Part shown: piece by piece, positions 9,643 to 16,777 of the stretch
How positions within the stretch are numbered: the first letter of the stretch is position 1
Layout of the letters: each line of letters starts with the position of its first letter
Assembly (NCBI GenBank): GCA_016786885.1
Contig: JAEUVO010000057.1
Location: forward strand, 1-64,000
Length of the DNA: 64,000 nucleotides
Origin: Chitinophagaceae bacterium
GTDB lineage: Bacteria > Bacteroidota > Bacteroidia > Chitinophagales > Chitinophagaceae
Direction: 5' to 3'
Position numbers and translations under genes: made by a program
Notes under the pieces: generated by a model
Database searches by the model: none
Told to the model about the DNA's origin: nothing
The model's input: only the letters and a program-made list of their open reading frames with translations

Positions 9643-9654
9643 ATTTCTCCTTCC

Positions 9655-9722
9655 AAACCGATTCTGGAAAAAGCCGCCCCGGCGTATCCCTTCTTTGCCG
9701 AGTCTGGTAAAGCCGACTTGGC
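9655..9722. repeat. Two degenerate copies of a CCGAGTCTGGTAAAGCCG element
   Basis: AACCGATTCTGGAAAAAGCC (9657-9676) and GCCGAGTCTGGTAAAGCCGA (near 9698-9717) are related. Further copies lie at 13952-13975 (GCCGAGTCTGGCAAAGCC) and near 14571-14592 (GCCGGGTTTGGTAAAGC). Confidence 0.55.
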
Positions 9723-9763
9723 ACTTTTAGCAGTCAATCTGCTGCCAGTCTTCCCTTGGTGCT

Positions 9764-9854
9764 CCAGCTCTTCGAGACTTCCAGTCTCGAAGTTCCTTCG
9801 CCCTGCTTTGTGTCCGGATGTAAAAGTGCTTCGATGTGCGTCTTCACACATCGG
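9764..9854. repeat. Two-hairpin dispersed repeat, copy 1
   Basis: This 91-bp unit contains the stem TTCGAGACT-TCC-AGTCTCGAA (9771-9791) and a second stem around CGATGTG...CACACATCG (9832-9853). An 89-bp near copy lies at 11927-12015. The layout of paired hairpins with a fixed spacer resembles REP/BIME-type elements; this is an analogy only. Confidence 0.75.
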
Positions 9855-9892
9855 GATTGAGAAATCCAATATTACAATACCGATTTTCTTTA

Positions 9893-9950
9893 ATTCGTTT
9901 GTTAGCCATTTCGCCAGGCACATAGTCGGCTCATTAGAATAACAAAGGCC
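9893..9950 (+). repeat. GTTAGCCATTTCGCCAGGCAC element, copy 1
   Basis: TTTGTTAGCCATTTCGCCAG plus GCACAT, then an AACAAAGGC word about 20 bp on. The same order recurs at 10516-10577, so the small orphan gene at 9989-10384 is bracketed by direct copies. Confidence 0.65.
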
Positions 9951-9988
9951 GCAACTGAGTGGATGATTGTCTGTAACTTTAGGAGTAT

Positions 9989-10384
9989 ATGATAAAGCTA
10001 TACTGTTTGCTATTTAGTATTGCGGAATTTTTCGGGGGCTATGGCGATTCTTTGTACAAAAAAGATTATTTGCTTCACATATTGATTAGCAAGACGAATA
10101 ATGTCTTTCACTACGAAAACGATCTTGAACCTGACGGCTCGAATTTCAAATTATCCACTGCTAGTAATATGAAAACCTGGATTCTTTATTGTAGCAACAT
10201 GGCTGCGGAAGAAAAGAAAAACTTAGTGATAGTTTTAAAAATTCAAGATACGATGGCCCTGAGCGATAATTCAAAAAGGCTCATTGAATTCATAAAGGGC
10301 CAGCAAAACTACAAGCTGGCAAAACTAACCGGGGTTGAAAAAGAGATGATCAGAATTTCGGAAGAGTCTATGAATTCAGAATAA
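9989..10384 (+). CDS. Hypothetical small protein between two repeat elements
   Basis: 131 residues, not recognised. The ATG has AGGAG three bases upstream, which supports this start. The N-terminus (MIKLYCLLFSIAEFFGGYGD) is mildly hydrophobic but lacks a clear signal cleavage site. The middle looks like a mixed alpha/beta fold (NMKTWILYCSNMAAEEKKNL, VIVLKIQDTMALSDNS). Both flanks carry direct copies of the GTTRGCCATTTCGCCAGGCAC element, so the gene sits in a mobile-looking, repeat-bordered segment. It could be a recent acquisition. Confidence 0.5.
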   Translation: MIKLYCLLFSIAEFFGGYGDSLYKKDYLLHILISKTNNVFHYENDLEPDGSNFKLSTASNMKTWILYCSNMAAEEKKNLVIVLKIQDTMALSDNSKRLIEFIKGQQNYKLAKLTGVEKEMIRISEESMNSE

Positions 10385-10401
10385 TATTTAAGCCCTTGTT
10401 G

Positions 10402-10422
10402 GTGTTGCGAAACAAGCAACAC
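10402..10422. repeat. GTGTTGC palindrome
   Basis: GTGTTGC-GAAACAA-GCAACAC, a perfect 7-bp stem 17 bp after the stop of the 131-residue gene. It may serve as a terminator. The surrounding GTTGGTGTT words resemble the palindrome at 12700-12724. Confidence 0.5.
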
Positions 10423-10515
10423 GCCGCTGTCATGCCTTCGGCAGATAAATTGCGTCTTGTGTGTGGGTATTGCAGAGCAGGCAAGAGACCAACAGCACAA
10501 TGGTTTAAGTTTCCT

Positions 10516-10577
10516 CAAATCATTTGTTGGCCATTTCGCCAGGCACATTGCCGGTACTCAAGACACAACAAAGGCTG
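10516..10577 (+). repeat. GTTGGCCATTTCGCCAGGCAC element, copy 2
   Basis: Direct copy of the 9893-9950 element, in the same orientation: TTTGTTGGCCATTTCGCCAG, GCACAT and a following AACAAAGGC word. Confidence 0.65.
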
Positions 10578-10656
10578 TTCAAAGAATTTATTGCTTTTTC
10601 CCATCGGGTCTTCCTTCGTATTTCGCCTTTCGGGAGGAAAATATTAATTTTAAGAT

Positions 10657-11517
10657 ATGCCTCTTACAAAAAAAAGTAATTTCTGCAGGCTTTGCCTTGC
10701 TCTTGTGATCTTTTTTGCAGCCGGCTGCAAAAAAAACACTGAAACAAACGAACTGAAGATATTTGTAACAGAATCACAAAACGGACTTGTAAAGCTGGAA
10801 GAGATATATACCTATGACCTGAACAAGGTTTTAAAAAGCAGGAGGGTGGAAGACAACTGGAATGTAAACGGTAAACTGATTTCAGAATTCAAATATTATT
10901 ACAATAGCCAGGGATACATGGACAGCATATTGACAAAGCAGCAGTCGCAACCCGGCAGCAATTTTTATTATGTAGCATACAAATATCATTACGATGCGGC
11001 CAATGCCCCGCTTTACCAGGTACAGAGTTCAAAAAACACCAATACAGGCAAATTTGAAGTGGTAGATTCACTTTATTATGTGACAGACGCTGCCAAAAGG
11101 GTCACATGCATGAAACGTTATACTTCATTCATTCTGCCCAGGTTTCTCTCTGATTCTATTACGTACAGCTATGATGCAAGAGGGAATATGGTACTTCTGC
11201 AATCGTATAACAGAAACAGAGAATCAGATCCTTTTTTAATCCGTTATAAATTAGAAAATCAGTACGATGACAAATCGCCGCCTCTTTATCCGCAAAAAGG
11301 AGGGTTTCTCTATTATTCTTACGCATCTGACTATCCCTTTGTAAATAATATTATCAACCAAACGCAAACAGGTTATGCGAATCCGCCACCGGCTATCAAC
11401 TGGATATCAGGATACACGGCTACTGTAAGTTTTGACGCTCAGAACAGACCTGTAAAAGTGGTAAAGGATTTTGGCCCTAATTTCAGCACCTTAGAAACTG
11501 AATATTCTTACCGTTAG
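10657..11517 (+). CDS. Lipoprotein of unknown function with YD-repeat-like segments
   Basis: 286 residues. A lipoprotein signal (LALVIFFAAGCKK, Cys at about 24) places it on a membrane facing the periplasm or surface. The body is beta-rich with recurring Y-Y/D-x-x-G phrases (YKYHYDAANAPLYQ, SITYSYDARGNMVLLQ, VSFDAQNRPVKVVKDF), the pattern of DUF4595/RHS-like lipoproteins common in Bacteroidota. The ATG at 10657 gives the natural signal peptide. Immediate neighbours are repeats, so there is no operon clue. Confidence 0.7.
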   Translation: MPLTKKSNFCRLCLALVIFFAAGCKKNTETNELKIFVTESQNGLVKLEEIYTYDLNKVLKSRRVEDNWNVNGKLISEFKYYYNSQGYMDSILTKQQSQPGSNFYYVAYKYHYDAANAPLYQVQSSKNTNTGKFEVVDSLYYVTDAAKRVTCMKRYTSFILPRFLSDSITYSYDARGNMVLLQSYNRNRESDPFLIRYKLENQYDDKSPPLYPQKGGFLYYSYASDYPFVNNIINQTQTGYANPPPAINWISGYTATVSFDAQNRPVKVVKDFGPNFSTLETEYSYR

Positions 11518-11603
11518 TTTGTCTGACATTCGGCAGGGTTCTGCAAACAACCATTTTCCTCTTTTTCCAACTCAGTTGTCCGTAGGTTACTTAAATTAAG
11601 GCT

Positions 11604-11626
11604 ATGCTGAGTTTGCAACTCAGCAT
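11604..11626. repeat. ATGCTGAGTT palindrome, copy 1
   Basis: ATGCTGAGTT-TGC-AACTCAGCAT, a perfect 10-bp stem with a 3-nt loop. A second copy with one wobble pair lies at 15238-15260. Confidence 0.75.
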
Positions 11627-11710
11627 CAGTATGTAAATAAAAGATACCGGGTAAGAACTGGCATGACAAACTTTGTAAGAGCCTTAAAATACACTTTTAA
11701 GGAAAGTGTA

Positions 11711-11931
11711 TTATTTTTTATACTGCCCCGACAGATCTTTAATGCGGATATTCTTGAAATCTATTGGCTGCCCTTCACTTTGCAGCGCAATAAAACTGCT
11801 GCTGAGCAATTGCCCGTCTTTTTTTATTTCAGGGCTGTAGCGGTTTACCTCGCCACCGCCAATTTGTGGTTTAGAATACTGCAGCACAGCATCGCCGTTA
11901 ATGATATGTGTAATAAGCGAATCCCCCCAGC
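11711..11931 (-). pseudogene. 3'-end remnant of a DUF1080 (3-keto-disaccharide hydrolase-like) gene
   Basis: Read on the minus strand, about 70 codons give GDSLITHIINGDAVLQYSKP, then a short linker, SSSFIALQSEGQPIDFKNIR and IKDLSGQYKK followed by a stop. This is the conserved end of DUF1080 domains (ITHxxNGxxVxxYxxP ... G.IALQSEGxPVEFRNIRIxxL). Everything upstream of this end is missing: the frame runs directly into the two-hairpin repeat at 11927. No start codon or signal remains, so this is a gene remnant cut off by the repeat. Confidence 0.75.
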
Positions 11932-12015
11932 TCTTCGAGACTTCCAGTCTCGAAGTTCCTTCGCCCTGTTTCTGTCCGGGTATAAAAGTGCCCCGATGTG
12001 TGTCCTCACACATGG
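11927..12015. repeat. Two-hairpin dispersed repeat, copy 2
   Basis: Near copy of 9764-9854, with TTCGAGACT-TCC-AGTCTCGAA at 11935-11955 and CGATGTGTG-TCC-TCACACATG at the end. It forms the breakpoint of the DUF1080 remnant. Confidence 0.75.
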
Positions 12016-12099
12016 CCAGGATTTAACAAAATAACTGCTGCAAAAAATAAAATTTCTTTATTAGTTTGGACAGCCACAGCATTAAAGGTTATCCTTTAC

Positions 12100-12675
12100 A
12101 TGAAAAAGATATTGCTATTTATTGCCTTTATTTTAATTGCAGGAGCAGTATTTTTTTGGTTTGGTGCAAGTAGTGTAACCAAAAACACAGATGCTTACAT
12201 CTATGATCTGCCTTTCAAAAAAGGAGCATCTTTTAATATAGTACAAGGATATGGTGGCTTTTTTTCACATTATGGCACTGCAGCAATTGATTTTGAAATG
12301 CCGGTTGGCACACCCATTTATGCAGCAAGAGAAGGTGTAGTGTATAGCTATAAAGAAAACAATAATGAAGGTGGCCCCTACAAAAAGTATAAAAACAAAG
12401 CTAATTACATTATGATAAAACACCCGGATGGCAGCTTCGGCTGTTATTGGCATTTACAGTATAATGGTGTTGTTGCAAAAAGAGGATTTGTTCGAAAGGG
12501 AGATTTAATTGGCTACAGTGGTGAGACAGGGTATGTAATCAGGCCACATCTGCATTTCTCTGTCAAACGGATATTAAATTATAAAAAGGATTCTTATCTC
12601 AGAACAAAATTCCGTACAAGCAAAGGCATCTTGCTTTTGAAAAGAGGCTATGTCTATGAAAATCCTATAAATTGA
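12100..12675 (+). CDS. Membrane-anchored M23 family metallopeptidase
   Basis: 191 residues from the ATG at 12100; an upstream in-frame start lies in the repeat and is unlikely. One N-terminal TM (MKKILLFIAFILIAGAVFFW) anchors it. The LytM/M23 domain keeps the zinc and catalytic residues: H57 and D64 (HYGTAAID), H118 (YWHL) and the H150-L-H152 motif (RPHLHFS). Such enzymes cut peptide cross-links in peptidoglycan. The gene stands alone next to repeats. Confidence in the fold is high; substrate is inferred from the family. Confidence 0.85.
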   Translation: MKKILLFIAFILIAGAVFFWFGASSVTKNTDAYIYDLPFKKGASFNIVQGYGGFFSHYGTAAIDFEMPVGTPIYAAREGVVYSYKENNNEGGPYKKYKNKANYIMIKHPDGSFGCYWHLQYNGVVAKRGFVRKGDLIGYSGETGYVIRPHLHFSVKRILNYKKDSYLRTKFRTSKGILLLKRGYVYENPIN

Positions 12676-12699
12676 TTCAGCAGTTCTTCTACTTACGCC

Positions 12700-12724
12700 G
12701 TTGTTGGTATTTCTCACCAACAAC
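12700..12724. repeat. GTTGTTGGT palindrome
   Basis: GTTGTTGGT-7 nt-ACCAACAAC, a perfect 9-bp stem between convergent genes. It may also act as a terminator for either side. Confidence 0.55.
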
Positions 12725-12731
12725 ACAGAAT

Positions 12732-13178
12732 TCATCCAGGTTTATAAATATGTATTGACTGCCCCACTAATTTCCATTGCCCTTTTATTTTCTCCAGCAG
12801 TCTTATTTCATAAGAATATGTTTTGCCACCATCGGCTGCCACCGATAGTTCATCATGGCTTACCCATGCATGTTTTTTCTGTATGCTGAATGTATAATTA
12901 CTGAGTACAGCATAACCGCCTTTGCCCATCGTCCCGGCCGGAGGATTTATAACATTTTCCGGGGACACATCATAACAGTTACCATCCGCAGTGGATACTA
13001 AAATACGGCTATAGGGCTGAATATGCCAGCAATCTGCATGTGCTTTCACATCTCCCGCCCGCCAGGTGACGGCTTCCTTTTCCAATAAATTTTTTATAGC
13101 AATGCTGTCCTGCGCCTTTTGTGACCGGGCATAAAATGATGGTAGTAAAACAAGAAATGCAAAAAGTATTTTTTTCAT
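12732..13178 (-). CDS. Exported NTF2-like (DUF4440-type) protein
   Basis: 148 residues with a signal peptide (MKKILFAFLVLLPSFYARSQ). The mature part starts with DSIAIKNLLEKEAVTWRAGD and ends in strands GKTYSYEIRLLEKIKGQWKL, the alpha-plus-beta NTF2-like pattern with a helical start and final beta-sheet. Members are often small-ligand-binding or unknown. A homologue-like exported NTF2 protein is encoded at 25956-26411. Confidence 0.7.
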   Translation of the reverse strand: MKKILFAFLVLLPSFYARSQKAQDSIAIKNLLEKEAVTWRAGDVKAHADCWHIQPYSRILVSTADGNCYDVSPENVINPPAGTMGKGGYAVLSNYTFSIQKKHAWVSHDELSVAADGGKTYSYEIRLLEKIKGQWKLVGQSIHIYKPG

Positions 13179-13317
13179 TATAGAAATGTACTGAAAATAA
13201 TTTCATTTTAACATCGTTCTCCTTCCTTGCCGGTCTGTCATTCACAATACCAGGCGGGGAAACCCGGTAAGTAAAATATGGGATAAATAGTATATTTAAT
13301 TTTCAAAAAAAAAAATT

Positions 13318-13794
13318 ATGAGACACAGTTTTAAAGCCCTTTTATTTTTATTTGTCTTTGCTGTTATTTCCGGTTTTTCTGATCAGCGCTCAACCCGGGA
13401 TGAAGATACCGTACCGCCTGAACTGGGTAAGGAACCCACAACTATATTGTTACTTGAAACGCCACGTAATAAAGTAAACAAAGACATGCAGCAGGCTTTT
13501 GAGAAATACTATTCCGGCACAGTAGAAATGATCCCTGAAGGGATGTTAAAAAGCGGGCAGTATAAGGATACCAAAAAATACAGGTATTACCTGGAGACGG
13601 GTATTGAATTTGTAGAAGCAAAGGGAATGGGATCCAACCGGCAGCCTGCTACTTATAACTACAGCTATAGTTTGAAGGACAGGCAAACAGGGCTAAGCTA
13701 TGGACCTTCTAATTCTTCCGATGCCTGGCTGAGCCTGTTGAAACGGTATATCAAAAGGATGGAAGAGGTAAGGAAATCAAATGAAGTGAAATAA
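13318..13794 (+). CDS. Hypothetical exported protein
   Basis: 158 residues. Signal peptide MRHSFKALLFLFVFAVISGF followed by a short polar linker. The body (PTTILLLETPRNKVNKDMQQ, AFEKYYSGTVEMIPEG, YRYYLETGIEFVEAK, NYSYSLKDRQTGLSYGPSNS) looks like an alpha/beta periplasmic domain, but I do not recognise the family. The TTG/GTG alternatives are less likely than this ATG, which gives a proper signal. It is followed by a duplicated DinB-gene tail on the other strand. Confidence 0.65.
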   Translation: MRHSFKALLFLFVFAVISGFSDQRSTRDEDTVPPELGKEPTTILLLETPRNKVNKDMQQAFEKYYSGTVEMIPEGMLKSGQYKDTKKYRYYLETGIEFVEAKGMGSNRQPATYNYSYSLKDRQTGLSYGPSNSSDAWLSLLKRYIKRMEEVRKSNEVK

Positions 13795-13855
13795 TTCATG
13801 CCGTTGATGGTGCCACTTCAGACTACGGTACTAAAACTCTTCACCAATATCTGAA

Positions 13856-13945
13856 TGAATAAATAAAAAAACCGACAGCAACTGCCGTCGGTTCTTAATT
13901 CCTGTTAAATTAATTCTGCTGAGCCATCATAGCCTGTGATTCTTA
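13856..13945 (-). pseudogene. Remnant of a DinB gene 3' end with its terminator
   Basis: This ~90-bp block is homologous to 15275-15361, the end of the intact DinB gene. On the minus strand 13943-13911 reads E-S-Q-A-M-M-A-Q-Q-N-stop, identical to the intact protein's end, followed by the same ACCGACAG terminator stem. The rest of the gene is absent: beyond 13945 the sequence runs into the GCCGAGTCTGG repeat element. It is either a duplicated tail or what is left of a second DinB gene. Confidence 0.8.
13871..13894. terminator. Terminator stem, also belonging to the DinB remnant
   Basis: AACCGAC ... GTCGGTT hairpin; the related stem after the intact DinB gene is at 15287-15314. Confidence 0.55.
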
Positions 13946-13951
13946 CTTCGT

Positions 13952-13975
13952 TGCCGAGTCTGGCAAAGCCTGCAT
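13952..13975. repeat. GCCGAGTCTGGCAAAGCC element, further copy
   Basis: Near match to the element around 9698-9717. It lies directly beside the DinB remnant, as the other repeat family does beside the DUF1080 remnant. Confidence 0.6.
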
Positions 13976-14118
13976 TAGACCCTGTTCCGGGCAAAAATTA
14001 ATATAGAATGACCAAATTAGCACCCGGATACTATATATTTATCATGATTTCATTGTATAACTTTACAGAAAGTGCAGCGTTTTCTGCCAGGTTTTTTCAA
14101 GTCAATTAAAAAAATAGT

Positions 14119-14541
14119 ATGAAAAAAGCACTGAACTCAGGAATAATTGTCGCTTTGATTTTCGGTATGGTTTCTTTTTTTTCCTGCAAAAGAGAACTGA
14201 CAGCAGATAATACCGAAGCAGCAGATGATAAGTGGAAGATAGGGGCCAATGCAAGAAGTGTGGAGAGAAACTATCACGAACAGAATGCGACTGTTTATGT
14301 ATTCCGGTTCACTCATACCAGTCTGTGCCCAACTTACGGGATAAAAGGCAAGATCACAGTAAATGGAGTTGAGGTGTTGAATAAGGACTATCCTGACTTA
14401 CTGGCTCCGTCTCCTGACGAAGTAATACTGACCATTCCGGCAAACGCTGATGTTAAAGTGACTACAGACTTGATAGGCAGATCAAGCAATGCTGTCTGTG
14501 TTTGGCCAGGAGAGGGGTTTTTTGAACTTAAAAGAAAATAA
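14119..14541 (+). CDS. Hypothetical lipoprotein
   Basis: 140 residues. Lipobox FSCKR at about residues 21-25 after a hydrophobic signal (IIVALIFGMVSFFSC). The mature part has a beta-sandwich feel (ATVYVFRFTHTSLCPTYGIK, GKITVNGVEVLNKDY, EVILTIPANADVKVTTDLIG) with two Cys (CPTYG and VCVWPG) that could form a disulfide. No family recognised. It is flanked by non-coding repeat-bearing regions. Confidence 0.65.
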   Translation: MKKALNSGIIVALIFGMVSFFSCKRELTADNTEAADDKWKIGANARSVERNYHEQNATVYVFRFTHTSLCPTYGIKGKITVNGVEVLNKDYPDLLAPSPDEVILTIPANADVKVTTDLIGRSSNAVCVWPGEGFFELKRK

Positions 14542-14826
14542 ACTATATGAAGTTTATTGCTTCTTCCAAGCCGGGTTTGGTAAAGCAGGTTCAGTGTAGA
14601 TAAACAACAGTTTCTTTCCTTTCCAAACTAGCCTTCCACTAACATTCGCAGACTAAGTAACCTCCTGCAGGTATATTAACATATAAAACATGATTGTAAA
14701 GCCGATTTTGTTCTGCCCTGCTATTTTTCCACATTCACCGCACTGATAGGATGATTGTCATTGCTTCGTCATCTTCTGAAGAAATTCTGGCACGGATATT
14801 TGAGTACTTTCTGCAAATCGATTGTT

Positions 14827-15180
14827 ATGACAAACACAAACAGCTTCGTACAGCCAGATGTGCTGGAGAAAAATATGCTCACTATTCATTCATTTTTGAA
14901 ACAATCGTATGATGAAGCAAAAAAGCAGCTGGAAAACGGAGTTACACTGCTGCAGGAGGGAGCCACTTTTTTTAAAGAGGAGTTCTCCACTCTTTTTCAG
15001 GAAACAGGTCAGTACTTTAATCGCATGCTGCTGCCTGTCAATAACTTTATAAAAGACCTTCAGCAGATAGATACGGAGTTGTTACGGGAAGTGAGCATGC
15101 AGTCACCTCATCATTTATTAATAGATGGAGAGATGATGCCAGTAGAGAAAATACTGGAACAACCGATGGAAGAGAATTGA
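14827..15180 (+). CDS. Hypothetical soluble helical protein
   Basis: 117 residues from the ATG at 14827; the open frame extends to an upstream alternative start but that leader is not protein-like. The sequence is largely helical with heptad-like spacing (MLTIHSFLKQSYDEAKKQLE, FFKEEFSTLFQETGQYFNRM, NFIKDLQQIDTELLREVSMQ), giving a phasin-like or coiled-coil appearance. No signal peptide. No family recognised. It stands alone. Confidence 0.55.
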   Translation: MTNTNSFVQPDVLEKNMLTIHSFLKQSYDEAKKQLENGVTLLQEGATFFKEEFSTLFQETGQYFNRMLLPVNNFIKDLQQIDTELLREVSMQSPHHLLIDGEMMPVEKILEQPMEEN

Positions 15181-15237
15181 ATGTTTGGTGAGGTTGCCGG
15201 CTATTCTTAGAGTTCAATAAGTAAAACCTTTATGGTT

Positions 15238-15260
15238 ATGCTGAGTTTGCAATTCAGCAT
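15238..15260. repeat. ATGCTGAGTT palindrome, copy 2
   Basis: ATGCTGAGTT-TGC-AATTCAGCAT, a 10-bp stem with one G-T pair; a perfect copy is at 11604-11626. Confidence 0.7.
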
Positions 15261-15286
15261 TGCGGATCCAGTATAATAAATAAAAA

Positions 15287-15314
15287 AACCGACAGCATTG
15301 CTCTCGGTTTTTTA
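15287..15314 (-). terminator. Terminator after the intact DinB gene
   Basis: ACCGACAGCATTGCTCTCGG stem with runs of A upstream and T downstream on the + strand, so it can work in both directions. Confidence 0.6.
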
Positions 15315-15325
15315 TTCTTGTCAAG

Positions 15326-15844
15326 TTAATTCTGCTGAGCCATCATGGCCTGTGATTCTTCGTAAGTAGGCCCATACAAACCCGGAACCTTATTACCGCT
15401 TGCTCTTAAATGAGCCACCAGCTCACCACGATGGTGATAGAGATGATTGTATAAGAATCCTCTTACCACATGTATCTTGGGCATCGGTGGCATGGCGGGC
15501 ATGCCGCCCACCTCCATGGTCCAGGTATTGAAGAATTTGCTTTCGTCTGCATTCTCCAGTACTGATTTTGCTTTCGCCAGGTTTTCTTCAAACTTGGCGA
15601 CAATGTTGGAAGCTTTGCTGATATCGCCTTTATCATACTTGTAAGTTCCCATGTCAAATACATCCTGGTTAAAAGTAGCATCAAACCAGTTGTACACTTC
15701 AGCAATATGGGATGCCAGTTGCCCCACCGACCATAAGTGCGGCTGCGGCCTGTAGCTCAGTGCTGAATCAGGAATGGCATTTAAAAGTTTGCGGGTATTT
15801 TCTGCTTCATGCAAAAATTCACCCATGAGTGCTTCTTTTATCAT
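15326..15844 (-). CDS. DinB family protein
   Basis: 172 residues. A four-helix DinB/YfiT-like bundle with the metal-ligand histidines: H-x-x-x-V in QLASHIAEVYNWF (near residue 46) and the paired histidines in YNHLYHHRGELVAHLRASG (near residues 132-137). Family members are metal-dependent proteins, some of them thiol transferases; the substrate here is unknown. Its C-terminal tail and terminator are duplicated at 13856-13945. A second DinB protein is encoded at 53414-53923. Confidence 0.88.
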   Translation of the reverse strand: MIKEALMGEFLHEAENTRKLLNAIPDSALSYRPQPHLWSVGQLASHIAEVYNWFDATFNQDVFDMGTYKYDKGDISKASNIVAKFEENLAKAKSVLENADESKFFNTWTMEVGGMPAMPPMPKIHVVRGFLYNHLYHHRGELVAHLRASGNKVPGLYGPTYEESQAMMAQQN

Positions 15845-15909
15845 ATGAATTGTTTTAATGGACAGTAAATCTAAAACTAAAAACAGTGCAGGGGAGTAAT
15901 TTCACCGGC

Positions 15910-16503
15910 TCATTTCTTCTTTTTACCGAAATAAAAACGGATACCTAATTGCAGGTTCAGGCCATTTAGGTAACCGTTTCCCGAACCCCAGTCACCCGTA
16001 TAAGTAAGTTCGGTGAAAAGTGCTGTGCGGGGAGATACAAACCAGTTCAATCCGCCTCCGGCTTTCAACTGCCAGAGATTTTGACTGTAGCTATACTTTG
16101 TGGAATTTAAATCAATTGAAGTGCCTTTTTCATGAGTGTACTGTATGCCGGCTACCAGGTAAGGAACCAGTTTGCCGGAGGATTTAAAATAATAACGGGT
16201 AAAAAGACTGGCTCCAACAGATTGACTATTGCTTTTCCAGATAGTATTGCCCGATCCATCTTTAAAACGGCTGCCGTTGAATCCGAATACCGGGCCACCG
16301 CCTATTTCCCAGCGGCCCTTCAGCATATAGCCAAACTGCGGATGAAAGGAAAAATCATAAGAGCGAAGTCCGGCATTATTTTTCTTCAACTGAAGATTGA
16401 ACGGGGCATTGGTACTGGTACCAAAGTTCCAGTCACCTTGTTTCAGTTGTGCTTTGGCAGAAAAACAAATTCCGGAAAGCAGGAGGGGATAAATAAGTTT
16501 CAT
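15910..16503 (-). CDS. Outer-membrane beta-barrel protein
   Basis: 197 residues. A signal peptide (MKLIYPLLLSGICFSAKA) is followed by alternating amphipathic strands (FHPQFGYMLKGRWEIGGGPV, SVGASLFTRYYFKSSGKLVP, LWQLKAGGGLNWFVSPRTAL) and an aromatic terminal strand LQLGIRFYFGKKKK, typical of small 8-stranded OmpX/OmpW-like barrels of Bacteroidota. Probably a porin-like or structural outer-membrane protein of unknown role. Confidence 0.75.
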   Translation of the reverse strand: MKLIYPLLLSGICFSAKAQLKQGDWNFGTSTNAPFNLQLKKNNAGLRSYDFSFHPQFGYMLKGRWEIGGGPVFGFNGSRFKDGSGNTIWKSNSQSVGASLFTRYYFKSSGKLVPYLVAGIQYTHEKGTSIDLNSTKYSYSQNLWQLKAGGGLNWFVSPRTALFTELTYTGDWGSGNGYLNGLNLQLGIRFYFGKKKK

Positions 16504-16777
16504 GGTCCTGGTTTTAGTTTCGGATAAAGGTATTCCTGCCTTTGTTAAGGAAATTTTGCAGGAATGTTAATAGGACTAAAATGTTTTGAGATAACAAATT
16601 ATTCTTGAAAGCGGCTATATGCTGAATAGTCTCCCTTCGGGAATGGCATAGCCGATTCAGAAAGTATCTAATGCATAGCTGCCAGATTATTTGGTGTTAA
16701 GAAAATCCCCTTTTTGCAGGATATAGGATGCAATTCATTCTGAATACGTTTGACAAATAAATTTATTAATCATCAAA

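Noticed and set aside
9636..9923. 95-codon minus-strand frame through the repeats at 9.7-9.9 kb
   Set aside because: It is made of repeat sequence; similar frames appear in other copies (10309-10548, 11711-12013), so it reflects the repeat, not a gene.
10396..10708. Two overlapping + frames of 83 codons
   Set aside because: They overlap each other and the repeat, and lie in the leader of the 286-residue lipoprotein gene.
11663..12034. 123-codon + frame
   Set aside because: Antisense to the DUF1080 remnant and the two-hairpin repeat; the minus-strand reading is the meaningful one.
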